NCBI RefSeq assembly: GCF_007744675.1
Contig: NZ_CP036269.1
Span: 434,001-498,000 of the forward strand
DNA: 64,000 bases
Reading direction: 5' to 3'
DNA from: Gimesia alba
GTDB taxonomy: Bacteria > Planctomycetota > Planctomycetia > Planctomycetales > Planctomycetaceae
Below, one piece after another: positions 8,974-17,823 of this stretch. The position numbers and the translations under genes are program-made. Within the stretch, counting starts at the first letter, position 1. Each line of letters starts with the position of its first letter. The notes under the pieces are model-generated. The model saw nothing but the letters and a program-made list of their open reading frames with translations. It was not told where the DNA came from and did not search any database.

Positions 8974-10178
8974 CCCGTCTTTTCCTGCTCCAGACTGAGG
9001 ATCAAACCACACATCCTATCAATGGCTGCGTCGGTCAGTTCCGGGTAACAGGGGAGGAATACCGTTTGGTTTAACAGATGCGTTGCATGCGGGCAGTTGA
9101 GTCCAGGTCGATCAGTGGGTGGAGGAACTACCGCCAGACGTCCCCGCTGAGTGCTGTCGAAGCCCTCTTGTTGTAACTGCGAGATCAGTGCCTCAGGTTG
9201 ATCGCTCAGCAATGGGAACAGCCAGAACGAGTGTTGTGGATTAATTCGTTCCGGCTGTGTTAGTTCCAGTTCTAACCGGGTGATGATACGCTGTGCGTGT
9301 TGAATTCGTCGGTGGATTCGTTGAGTATCGTAGGTTTGCAGGCGATGTTTCAGCAGCTGGAGTGTGCCGGTGCTGGGCTGTTGGCGTAACTGGGCCAGCA
9401 AATTATCATCTGAGAAGCCGCGAGTTAGACCGCCGAGGATGTCGTCAACACTTTTTCCAAGTCGTCTGGCAAGTGCGGTGATGGTACCGAAAAAGGGTTT
9501 TGTCGAAATCGCTTTGAGGCAGGCGAATTTACAGATGTTGCAGGTGAGTTTTCTACCGACCTGAACGGGCTCCTGTGCTTGTCTGTTTCGCATACAATCA
9601 AGAATCGCAGGATCACTCACACGACAAAGTGCGCCGCCCAGCGCCGTTGCCGTTTTAATGGGACCGAAGCTGAACAGACTGGCGTCTGCTTGTTCGCTTC
9701 CGCGCCACTCGGGTTCACACCATGCCTGAGCGCAGTCTTCTATGACGTAGAGATTATGTTTGCGGGCCACTTTGAGGATCTCTTCCATCTCAGGTCGGGC
9801 GCCGAACAGATGCGATACGACAAGCACTTTCGATTTTGAAGTGACTGTTTTCTGTAAGGCGGTCAGATCAAGCTGAAAATCGCTACCGCTGAGATCAACG
9901 GGGACAGGGATGAGATCGTGAGCTTTCGCAATCAGTGGCATGTCGGGAATTGTGACTGCGGAAAACAGAACTTCTGATCCTGTCGGCAGGTCAAGGGCCT
10001 GCAGTAGCAGATCGAATCCACTACGGACGGAGAGACATACCAGTGCATCATTGTTGCCTCCCGACCAGAGGTCTTCCAGTTTTGCCTGAGCGACTTGCCT
10101 GCCTCCCGGCAGTAGTGAACTGCAGAAACCAAAGCATAAGTCGCGCCAGCCGATATCCAGCCTCAGGCGGATCCACAT
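8964..10178 (-). CDS. DegT/DnrJ/EryC1/StrS-type PLP-dependent aminotransferase
   Basis: The 404-residue protein has the fold-type I aminotransferase pattern of the DegT/DnrJ/EryC1/StrS family. The cofactor aspartate lies in V-I-E-D-C-A-Q, and the Schiff-base lysine in the segment F-S-F-G-P-I-K followed by T-A-T-A-L-G-G-A-L. An early S-G-F-D motif and H-L-F-G-A-R are also typical. These enzymes usually transaminate keto-sugars for surface glycans or antibiotics, but the N-terminal part here is unusual and the sugar role is not certain. The gene lies 45 bp downstream of the FAD-linked oxidase and is probably in the same operon. Confidence 0.85.
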   Translation of the reverse strand: MWIRLRLDIGWRDLCFGFCSSLLPGGRQVAQAKLEDLWSGGNNDALVCLSVRSGFDLLLQALDLPTGSEVLFSAVTIPDMPLIAKAHDLIPVPVDLSGSDFQLDLTALQKTVTSKSKVLVVSHLFGARPEMEEILKVARKHNLYVIEDCAQAWCEPEWRGSEQADASLFSFGPIKTATALGGALCRVSDPAILDCMRNRQAQEPVQVGRKLTCNICKFACLKAISTKPFFGTITALARRLGKSVDDILGGLTRGFSDDNLLAQLRQQPSTGTLQLLKHRLQTYDTQRIHRRIQHAQRIITRLELELTQPERINPQHSFWLFPLLSDQPEALISQLQQEGFDSTQRGRLAVVPPPTDRPGLNCPHATHLLNQTVFLPCYPELTDAAIDRMCGLILSLEQEKTGYN

Positions 10179-10223
10179 TGATTTGCTTTCATGATCGTGA
10201 CCGAGAAAATCAGACTCGTAATC

Positions 10224-11777
10224 TTATTCTTCATCATACTCGATCTCTTTCTCTGGATTGCCATATTTCTGATAGAACTGATTCTGGAACAGTTCCTGCG
10301 GATCATAGTCTCTCTTTAATGTAAAAAACTGCTTAGCCTGTGGGTAGGCTCTGTGAAACTGCTGTGGTGTCGCGTGCAGACGGTAGGGCAGGTAGTATCG
10401 GCCGTCTGCTTGAAGTGCTGCTTCGATCAAATCCACAGACATTACCTCCATTTTTCTGTCTCCCCCTTCCGTTCGTGGTTGATAAAACAGCATCACGAAT
10501 GCAAACATCTGCTGGTCTGCATAGCGGAGAAAGGTATCCTGATCCGTATTAATCTGGCGAACGGTCACATTCAACAGGTCCTGATTATGTCGTGGAATGA
10601 TTTCACGTAACGCTTTGACAAATTCCGCAAGACCTGTCTTGGGGATAAAATACTCGTGCAGAATGTCGGTGTGATCTGCAGAACGATTCTCAAAGATTTC
10701 CACACCTTCATTCAGTAATTGGTTCCGCGAATAATATTTCTGTTGCAAGTGTGGTTGCAGTTTTGTCTCCGCATTCCAACGCAGTTTTTTTCCATACTCG
10801 TTGCTGCTGGAACCTCGAAAAATAGGACGTCGAATTGCCGCTATGCTGGGTTCTGTTAGATCAGGTATTTTTCCCGAAGTAGCTGGATCAGGATAAAATA
10901 CATTGATGATGACGTCCTGCAGGAAATGATCGGGGGTGATATTCATTCGAGCGAATACCATTGCGACATTGGGATCGTCGATCATTGTATCGAACGTACC
11001 GAGGGCCTGCTCGACAGGGACGATTGATTGTTCCAATCGGTATCTCTCATTCGGTACCACTCGCAAATCAACATCCAGAATTACTCCAAACAGGCCATAC
11101 CCACCTAGCGCCAGTGAAAACAGTTCTTTGTTTCTGGTTCGACTGCAATGGACAATTTTCCCGTCAGCCAACATCAAACGAAAGGATTCCACTGACGAGG
11201 CGATGGGAGGTTGGCCATATTGCCAGCCATGACAGTTCACACTGATGGACCCGCCGACAGTAAAGGAATTGTTCGACTGCATGATCGCGACGGACTTTCC
11301 TCGCTGGTTGAGCCAGGGAATGATTTCACTCCATTTTGCTCCCGCCTGAACGTGCAGCAAATTTTGTGCTTCATCCAGTTCCATTTTTTTGAAGGGCGTC
11401 ATGTCGATCATGATCCCGCCAGGAATTAGAGTGTGGCCTCCCATACTGTGACGCGAGCCAGCAATCGAGATGCGTAATCCTGTTCGATGCGCGTGCGCAA
11501 ACAGTTGTGCGAGTTGTGTTTCGGCTGCTGTCGTATCCAGGGGAACCGGCCAAACCTGATGGATTGGGGTTAAATTCATTCGGCTGGCATCATCCATGAA
11601 ACCTTCCGGCGGTGATTCGCGCACTTCGGTATCCTGCCAGGCCGTTCGAGCTAAGTGCAGCAATGGTCGCCCGATCAGCGCTGCCGTCAGTAAGAAAATG
11701 ACCATACTTACGATAGCACAACGGCGGCTTCTTCTACCCCACTTCCAGTGTCGGGACCGAAATAATGTCCATCGCAT
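10224..11777 (-). CDS. FAD-linked oxidase, L-gulonolactone/alditol oxidase-like
   Basis: ATG 11777 has AAGGGGGGG six bases upstream and is chosen over the ATG at 11810; the protein then has 517 residues. One N-terminal membrane segment (about 20-42, V-S-M-V-I-F-L-L-T-A) anchors it. From ~65 comes the FAD_binding_4 domain with the signature G-S-R-H-S-M-G-G-H, where the histidine often binds FAD covalently in this family, and T-V-G-G-S-I-S-V-N-C-H-G. The C-terminal half resembles D-arabinono-1,4-lactone/alditol oxidases and ends in the typical D-P-Q-E-L-F-Q-N-Q-F-Y. It should oxidise a lactone or polyol, with the catalytic part outside the cytoplasm. It heads a two-gene operon with the aminotransferase. 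Confidence 0.87.
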   Translation of the reverse strand: MRWTLFRSRHWKWGRRSRRCAIVSMVIFLLTAALIGRPLLHLARTAWQDTEVRESPPEGFMDDASRMNLTPIHQVWPVPLDTTAAETQLAQLFAHAHRTGLRISIAGSRHSMGGHTLIPGGIMIDMTPFKKMELDEAQNLLHVQAGAKWSEIIPWLNQRGKSVAIMQSNNSFTVGGSISVNCHGWQYGQPPIASSVESFRLMLADGKIVHCSRTRNKELFSLALGGYGLFGVILDVDLRVVPNERYRLEQSIVPVEQALGTFDTMIDDPNVAMVFARMNITPDHFLQDVIINVFYPDPATSGKIPDLTEPSIAAIRRPIFRGSSSNEYGKKLRWNAETKLQPHLQQKYYSRNQLLNEGVEIFENRSADHTDILHEYFIPKTGLAEFVKALREIIPRHNQDLLNVTVRQINTDQDTFLRYADQQMFAFVMLFYQPRTEGGDRKMEVMSVDLIEAALQADGRYYLPYRLHATPQQFHRAYPQAKQFFTLKRDYDPQELFQNQFYQKYGNPEKEIEYDEE

Positions 11778-11852
11778 CAAGAACCCCCCCTTAATAATGA
11801 GAACCTGCAATTATCAAGGCGGGGTCTTCAGGAGAATATCACGGCGAAAGTT

Positions 11853-11874
11853 GCTGATTTTTATAAAAATCAGC
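11853..11874. terminator. Perfect 11-bp palindrome after the hybrid kinase gene
   Basis: The dyad GCTGATTTTTA / TAAAAATCAGC has no loop and lies 32 bp after the kinase stop codon and 75 bp before the oxidase start. A transcription terminator for the kinase unit is the simplest reading; an operator for the oxidase operon is also possible, as it lies in that gene's upstream region. Confidence 0.5.
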
Positions 11875-11905
11875 AGACAGATTGTTTAATGTCGGAGAAG
11901 CTGCT

Positions 11906-14608
11906 TTAGCTGGCACATATTTGACTATTCTCTGCTTCATGAACATAACTGGCCACAACTTCGATTAGTTTTCTGCGGTCAATTGGCTTGGTCAGATAGT
12001 CGTCGCAGCCGGCATCAATACACTTTTGACGATCTCCACTCAAAGCATGTGCCGTTAAAGCTATGATCGGTCCGTTGAAATTTGCTTCTCTTAATTGTTG
12101 AGTGGCGCTATAACCGTCCAAAACAGGCATTTGCATATCCATCAGAATCGCGTCGAAAGGATTTCCCTCTTTCATTGCGGCTGTCGCCTGATCAAAGGAA
12201 ATTTGTCCATTCTCGGCTAACGAGACTTTCGCGCCTGCTTTTTTCAAAATAAAGCTGATCAGTCGTTGGTTGTCGATTCCATCCTCAGTGACCAGAATAT
12301 GTTGGTCACGTAACGGGAACTCACTTGGTACTGCCGTCTGTGTGTCGTTTTTCTTGATGACTGGTGCTGTGATATGACCTTCAATCAAGGGAATCTTCTC
12401 CAGGGAACCAGTGTTAATGGTGAAGGAAAAGGTACTTCCTTTTCCAGGAGTACCGGAAACAGAAATGGTTCCTCCCAGAAGTTCTGTCAACCGTTTGCTG
12501 ATTGCCAGTCCCAGACCAGTTCCACCATATTTCCGTGTCATGGAACCATCGGCTTGGGTAAACGGTAAGAAAAGCAGATGGGTTTTATCTTCGGCGATCC
12601 CAATGCCGGTGTCGATGATATCAAACTGGAGTTGAGGTTGCTGGCTATTTTCATTGACCAGGCGAGTGATCACCTCAACGGTTCCTGTCTCCGTAAATTT
12701 AATGGCATTTCCAATGAGATTGATCAAGATTTGAGTCAATCTTGTGGGATCAGTATTAATTGTTTCTGGTATGGGACCATCAATTCGGAAATCAAATACC
12801 AGGCCTTTGGTTTTTGCCTGGAGTTTCATCAGGGAGACCACTTTACTCATGATTTCGTGAGGAGAGCACCGTACTAATTCAACATGGAGTTTTTTAGATT
12901 CGATACTGGATAAATCGAGAATATCAGTAATTAGTTTGATTAGAAATTCTCCGTTTTCCTTGATCGTACGTGCCGCTTCTACTTCGCCCGGTTCACCGGC
13001 ACTGTCTAGAATAAGATCACTGAACCCCAAAATGGCGTTCATGGGGGTTCGGATTTCATGACTCATGTTGGTCAGGAATTCACTTTTGGCGCGGTTCGCC
13101 GCCTCAGCTACTTCTTTTGCTTTGATTAGATCGACTTCAGCATGCTTACGCGAGGTTATGTCCGTTGCATACAGGTTGACGTAGCTCTCTTCTTTGGCAA
13201 TCGGTGTCACGATCAGAGAGTAATATCGATCGATGGCATCGATTTCGAGTTCAATTGTTTCATGCGTTTTCAAAGCCTGCTGACACGTATAATAGATTTC
13301 GTCAGGGAGTGGTTTTTCCTTTTGGGTTTCCCAGAAGTCAAGTAAATGTTTACTCGATTTATTGGCGTAAAGTAACGTCCCGTCAGCAGAGGCTCGCATG
13401 ACCGGGTTGCTGTCTTCGTCGGGGAATCGTGACAGCCGCTCAATTGCTCTGGAAGATCGTTGCTGTTCTGTAATATCCAGTATGACGGCTACAAAAACCT
13501 TTCTCGTTCCTAGAACAGAAGATTCAATGTGCACTTCGACTGGGTATTCTGACCCATCTTTTCTACGATGTATGCTGTTTAATTCGACACAGCTTTGCAA
13601 ACCAAGCTTGAGGGGTTCCAGCATCCTTTCTAAATCAGGCATTGTGAGCCCCGAAGTGATATCCACAGGAGTGAGTTTTTGTAACTCTTCCAGATTGTAA
13701 CCAATATTGAGTCGCGCTCCTCGATTGGCATAAATAAAATGGTAGGTATCGGGATCGCCGATAAATATTTCGTTATGAGATTGATCTAATATTTTACCAA
13801 AAGCGCTGAGTTGTTCGGCCCGTTCGTTTGCTGCCAATAACTCTTCAGCCTGCTGTTTCAGTTCCTGGGTTTTCAGCTCTAAATTACGGTTATTTTCCGA
13901 GATCAACTGGTTGGCAGTATGTAATTCGTGTGTTCGTCTTTGAACCTCTGTTTCCACTGTTTCATTCGTTTCTTCCAAGGTTGCCCGTTGTCGTGCCATT
14001 GCTTTCATTTCACCTAAACTCTGATTAATGGCAATCAGCAAAAAGATATCTTCAAAGACAACCCAGGCACCATGTTCCACAATCCGCCATGGACTTGCTG
14101 TGAGCGTTCCGAATACAGCCTGTGGATAGAAGAGACCAAATGCTGTATGATCGATTACCACAACGGTTGTGGCAGTGATCAGGACGCGCCAGTCTCGATA
14201 AAAAGCAAGAAATGCCAGCGATCCAAAAATATGGAAGTGTGTTTCAATGCGTCCCCCACTCAAATGAATTAAGAGTGAAGCCGTCAACATTTGGCCAATC
14301 GCGATCGAATGTCGTGTTAAGGTGGCACCAGGACGGAGAAAGGTAAAAAGCACAGGGAAGAGAGTAATCAATCCACCAAATAATATTGCCGCCCAGACAT
14401 GCAGATGTGTTTCGCTGACAGAGCCGATCCATGTTCGGGGAGTTACCAGAAATGCGGCTCCGATCGCAGCAAACCACTGCACAATCATCAGACAGGCAAA
14501 GAGTCGGTCGGTTCTTCTGTAAAGATCTCGCCGATTTTCCGTAAATAGCTCATCAGCTCTTTTCGAAGCTGTTTCATTCATCGTTGTAGATAAAATATGA
14601 GTAGGCAT
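11906..14608 (-). CDS. Hybrid sensor histidine kinase/response regulator
   Basis: ATG 14608 (AGGAG eight bases upstream) gives 900 residues. Order: an N-terminal membrane domain with about six hydrophobic segments (residues ~30-190), a coiled coil (~195-255), two PAS-like domains (~255-370 and ~380-480), HisKA with H517 in N-M-S-H-E-I-R-T-P-M-N-A, HATPase_c with G-T-G-L-G-L-A-I-S, and a receiver domain with phospho-acceptor D824 in L-M-D-M-Q-M-P. The kinase core is complete. There is no DNA-binding output, so phosphate must pass on to another protein or the receiver acts as a switch. The start codon shares its A with the stop codon of the upstream thioredoxin-fold gene, so translation is coupled and a redox or membrane-stress signal is a reasonable guess. 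Confidence 0.92.
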   Translation of the reverse strand: MPTHILSTTMNETASKRADELFTENRRDLYRRTDRLFACLMIVQWFAAIGAAFLVTPRTWIGSVSETHLHVWAAILFGGLITLFPVLFTFLRPGATLTRHSIAIGQMLTASLLIHLSGGRIETHFHIFGSLAFLAFYRDWRVLITATTVVVIDHTAFGLFYPQAVFGTLTASPWRIVEHGAWVVFEDIFLLIAINQSLGEMKAMARQRATLEETNETVETEVQRRTHELHTANQLISENNRNLELKTQELKQQAEELLAANERAEQLSAFGKILDQSHNEIFIGDPDTYHFIYANRGARLNIGYNLEELQKLTPVDITSGLTMPDLERMLEPLKLGLQSCVELNSIHRRKDGSEYPVEVHIESSVLGTRKVFVAVILDITEQQRSSRAIERLSRFPDEDSNPVMRASADGTLLYANKSSKHLLDFWETQKEKPLPDEIYYTCQQALKTHETIELEIDAIDRYYSLIVTPIAKEESYVNLYATDITSRKHAEVDLIKAKEVAEAANRAKSEFLTNMSHEIRTPMNAILGFSDLILDSAGEPGEVEAARTIKENGEFLIKLITDILDLSSIESKKLHVELVRCSPHEIMSKVVSLMKLQAKTKGLVFDFRIDGPIPETINTDPTRLTQILINLIGNAIKFTETGTVEVITRLVNENSQQPQLQFDIIDTGIGIAEDKTHLLFLPFTQADGSMTRKYGGTGLGLAISKRLTELLGGTISVSGTPGKGSTFSFTINTGSLEKIPLIEGHITAPVIKKNDTQTAVPSEFPLRDQHILVTEDGIDNQRLISFILKKAGAKVSLAENGQISFDQATAAMKEGNPFDAILMDMQMPVLDGYSATQQLREANFNGPIIALTAHALSGDRQKCIDAGCDDYLTKPIDRRKLIEVVASYVHEAENSQICAS

Positions 14609-15273
14609 TATTGATTCTCCTGCTGACAAGCGTCGTTTCGTCCTAGCAGAGGGCATCCAAAGGTGAATGTTGTTTGTCTTTCGGTATTGCCACCGGTTAA
14701 GATTGTCTCGATTGCTGTTCTTCCCACGTTGTCACCTGAATGGCCCCGTGAACCCGTGATACCACCGTGAAATAATAATTGTCCATTTGCATCATAAAGT
14801 AAGACATAACCGGAAGTCGTGGCACCAAATAAATGGGCCTCAGAACCATCTATGTCACTCGAAACAGAGACTCCGGGGATATGTTTCGCGGTTTCCCAGA
14901 GATCTGTCTTTTCCCATCCTTCAAGAAAACTGGCAGGTTTATAGAATAATACGCGGGCATCAATCCGTTCTGGACCATGTGCCATGATCAAGGCCAGTTC
15001 ACCAATGCTGGCACGCGTGCAAGGGCAACGAGGGTGCGCAAACATAACCAGAGTCGGCCGTCTATGATTACAGGTCATACGACTGTCGGCTGGCCAATCT
15101 TTTGGTGCATCGGGAAGTTCACCCGGCGTCACTTGATATTCCCAGATCACAGACATACCAAGTAACACAGCACCCAGCCAGAGAACGAGCATCGCTGGTA
15201 GAGCCAGGCTTTGGCTCATCCCTTCTTGAGGGGGTAAATCTTTTTGGTCAATCATCTTCTCAGTATGTGACAT
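14608..15273 (-). CDS. redB: Membrane-anchored thioredoxin-fold protein, RedB-like
   Basis: The protein has 221 residues, one membrane segment (about 24-46, L-A-L-P-A-M-L-V-L-W-L-G) and then a thioredoxin-like domain outside the cytoplasm. The active-site-like motif is C-P-C-T after L-V-M-F-A-H-P-R, followed by R-A-S-I-G-E-L-A. A further cysteine lies in F-T-F-G-C-P-L near the end. Planctomycete proteins of this type are often annotated RedB; I recognise the pattern but the biochemical role is not established. The stop TAA overlaps the kinase start as TAATG, a sign of tight coupling, so it may be a redox partner or modulator of the kinase. Confidence 0.7.
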   Translation of the reverse strand: MSHTEKMIDQKDLPPQEGMSQSLALPAMLVLWLGAVLLGMSVIWEYQVTPGELPDAPKDWPADSRMTCNHRRPTLVMFAHPRCPCTRASIGELALIMAHGPERIDARVLFYKPASFLEGWEKTDLWETAKHIPGVSVSSDIDGSEAHLFGATTSGYVLLYDANGQLLFHGGITGSRGHSGDNVGRTAIETILTGGNTERQTTFTFGCPLLGRNDACQQENQ

Positions 15274-15659
15274 GTGAGTGATTACTTCGTGAATTCAATT
15301 TATCAACTAAAGTGAGTTTCCAGTTTCCTGAAAATTGTTTTAAAAAGGCGACATTGCTGTATAAGAGTAAGTTGCTTTTCTGGGTTATGGCTGCAATTTC
15401 AGAACAAATAAAGATCGATTAATCTTAAATATGAGGTTTTGAATGAAGAGACTTCATAATCGGTAAAAGTAAATGAAATCGTGGAGGAATTCCGCTGAAG
15501 CTAAAATAGACCTCCCTTAAGCGGTCTCATTTTCACAAGTGAAATAGAGGTTGGGAGTTGCGATTTTAATAGAAGATTGCAGTGTGTTTGGAATCGATCA
15601 GGCGTTCTAATTTAGTCGCGTTTGTTCAGAAAATGAAACGATCCGATTCACCTCCTCTC
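15274..15659. other. AT-rich intergenic stretch, no gene seen
   Basis: No reading frame with a credible ribosome site is present. The only structure is the short palindrome CTCTCTTAAGAGAG at 15655-15668. The promoter of the redB-kinase pair should lie near 15280-15400, but I could not pick convincing boxes. Confidence 0.5.
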
Positions 15660-16010
15660 TTAAGAGAGAAGATTCCCTCCATCAATGAAAATGATGAAGC
15701 AGAGGCGCGTTATTAAAGAGTGACTTGATGTCGTTCTATGCAAGAATTTGAATGAAGAAACTAAAGTGGAGGCAAAATCATCATCCCGATTTCGTAACAT
15801 TTGCAACCATACATGACGGAATCGAAAGCATGGCAACAGGTCGTACCTGAATGAGCATATTCCGGCAGACGGCCTGTGATTTTTATTGACATCGCAGGCA
15901 CTGATCATATCCTGTGCCTCTTCGGGAGTCGCCTGATATTTCCTGGGAGATGACATGCCAATTCCCACGAGGCAAAACCAGATCACAGTCATTACTTTAA
16001 ACCGAGCCAT
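15660..16010 (-). pseudogene. Decayed redB-like N-terminal fragment (tentative)
   Basis: From ATG 16010 the frame reads a short hydrophobic segment (V-I-W-F-C-L-V-G-I-G-M-S), then K-Y-Q-A-T-P-E-E-A-Q-D, followed by C-D-V-N-K-N-H-R-P. This follows the order of the intact RedB-like protein 400 bp away (G-M-S, then E-Y-Q-V-T-P-G-E, then C-N-H-R-R-P-T). After H-R-P the similarity stops and the remaining ~75 codons look random, with no C-P-C-T motif. The DNA of the shared part also aligns (for example a TGATATT stretch). I read it as a truncated, drifting duplicate; a small exported protein of unrelated function is the alternative. Confidence 0.4.
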
Positions 16011-16046
16011 CGTTTGTTTTAATGATGGATGTCTTCCTATGAACAC

Positions 16047-16541
16047 CAGGGGGGCTGAATAGGGATAAGTAAAAAACTTCCCGTCATGTCATGATTATCG
16101 AGAATCAACTATGATTCTATATCGAATTCGTGAGGAAGGTTCTGAGGGTGATAGGTCCCCTCTTCTTGATTCATCCGATTAATTACTGAATGATGTAGTA
16201 TCGGTTTTGTTACTTCAGGGACGACTGATTCAATCGTCCTGCGAGCCCATAAGTTCGGTGTCTTCCAGATCTTACTGCCATGATTTGCGGAAAAACTCCG
16301 CCGAGGAATGAGTTCAAATTCTGGCATTCATTTGTACTCACAATATGATGAGTGAATACAGATGGTCCTTGAGATTAATTACATCGCGAGAAACATTGAA
16401 GGATACTCAATATTCTATTTTATTAAGAATAAACTATAGAATTCTGCTGAGTTAGAAAGATCTTGTCGACTTTGCGAATGAGATAATTTACAATACGAGG
16501 TCGCCCATCATTGCACAGTTTGAATCAGGCAGGAAACGAGT
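16047..16541. other. Intergenic stretch upstream of the XylR-type regulator
   Basis: About 500 bp with no supported gene. A 72-codon frame at 16109-16327 on the minus strand lacks a ribosome site and recognisable composition. The regulator's promoter should be in the AT-rich part at 16400-16500. Confidence 0.45.
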
Positions 16542-17699
16542 ATGAAGCGAACTCACTCAGTGGCTTTACTCATCGAAACTTCTAATTCCTACGCGCGAGG
16601 TGTTCTGGAAGGAATTGCCAAATATGTCCGGTTACACGAGCGCTGGTCTATTTATCTACCGGAACAGGAACGAGGTGGGCAGCCTCCTGCCTGGTTGTCT
16701 GAATGGAAAGGAGATGGCATCATTGCGCGGGTAGAAACGGATAAAATCGCAGCCATTTTGAGAAATACCGGTTTACCGATCGTCGACGTAAGTGCTGCTC
16801 GTCATCTGCCAGACATCCCTTGGGTAGAAACGAATGATGAAGCGATTGCTCAAATGGCCGCAGAACATTTGATGGAGCGCGGTTTTCAGAATTTTGCTTT
16901 TTGTGGTGATCCTAGTTTTAACTGGTCAAACTGGCGAAAGCAGTATTTTGCTCAAATTATTAAAAATGAAGGACGACAATACTTTGAACTCGATTCCGTT
17001 TCACAGAACTCTTCTGAATATTCGTGGAGTGTGGAGCAAAACGAACTAGTCAAATGGTTAAAAAAGCTTCCACGTCCCGTGGGCATATTTGCCTGTTTTG
17101 ACATCAAGGCACGCGCGTTACTTGATGCTTGCCGGGAACTTGAAATCGCCGTTCCTGAGGAAGTTGCTGTTTTAGGAGTTGACAATGATCACCTGCTGTG
17201 TGAACTCGCAGACCCACCTCTTTCCAGCGTTCGCTGCAATGCTTCTCGGGCAGGTTTTGAAGCTGCTCACTTGCTCGACCGTATGATGGCGGGCGAATCC
17301 GTGAATCCCAATGCATTATTGATTGAACCGATTGGTGTTGAAACCCGTCAATCTACAGACATTCTCGCGATTGATGATCCGGAAATTGCTCATGCCGTAA
17401 GTTTCATTCGTAAAAATGCTTATTCAGGGATCAATGTTAATGACGTTCTGCAAGAGATCCCGATTTCACGACGTGCAATGGAACATCGATTCCAGAAATT
17501 ACTCGGACGAACTCCGCATCAGGAAATTATCCGACTAAAAATTGATCGGGTGAAAAATCTACTCACTGAAACGGAGCTTTCACTGTTCGAAATCGCGAAC
17601 TGTGCAGGATTCCAACATGAAGAATATCTATCAGTTGCGTTCAAGAAGGCGGTCGGCATCCCCCCCAGTCAATACCGTCGTCAACATTCCAATCTTTGA
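16542..17699 (+). CDS. XylR-type AraC family transcriptional regulator
   Basis: The 385 residues show two parts. Residues 5-270 are a LacI/periplasmic-binding-protein-like sensor domain, with V-A-L-L-I-E-T-S-N-S-Y-A-R-G-V-L-E-G-I at the start, typical of the XylR regulators common in planctomycetes, and V-A-V-L-G-V-D-N-D near 205. Residues ~285-383 are an AraC-type double helix-turn-helix, ending with G-F-Q-H-E-E-Y-L-S-V-A-F-K-K and G-I-P-P-S-Q-Y-R-R. In the xylose regulator the sensor binds a sugar; the ligand here is unknown. No sugar-utilisation genes adjoin it, so its targets are probably elsewhere. The ribosome site AGGAAACG sits six bases before the ATG. Confidence 0.88.
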   Translation: MKRTHSVALLIETSNSYARGVLEGIAKYVRLHERWSIYLPEQERGGQPPAWLSEWKGDGIIARVETDKIAAILRNTGLPIVDVSAARHLPDIPWVETNDEAIAQMAAEHLMERGFQNFAFCGDPSFNWSNWRKQYFAQIIKNEGRQYFELDSVSQNSSEYSWSVEQNELVKWLKKLPRPVGIFACFDIKARALLDACRELEIAVPEEVAVLGVDNDHLLCELADPPLSSVRCNASRAGFEAAHLLDRMMAGESVNPNALLIEPIGVETRQSTDILAIDDPEIAHAVSFIRKNAYSGINVNDVLQEIPISRRAMEHRFQKLLGRTPHQEIIRLKIDRVKNLLTETELSLFEIANCAGFQHEEYLSVAFKKAVGIPPSQYRRQHSNL

Positions 17700-17823
17700 T
17701 GAAATCTTGCTGAGATAAGTTTAGCTCCCTTTGTAATTTAAAATTCGATCTACTTTTAAATTACGAAACGTTGGCGATAATCAGGTGTTTGCGAAGTGTG
17801 GTCGATGCTTGATCCAGCCTCAT

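Noticed and set aside
16109-16327. 72-codon minus-strand frame
   Set aside because: No ribosome site, no recognisable domain or composition.
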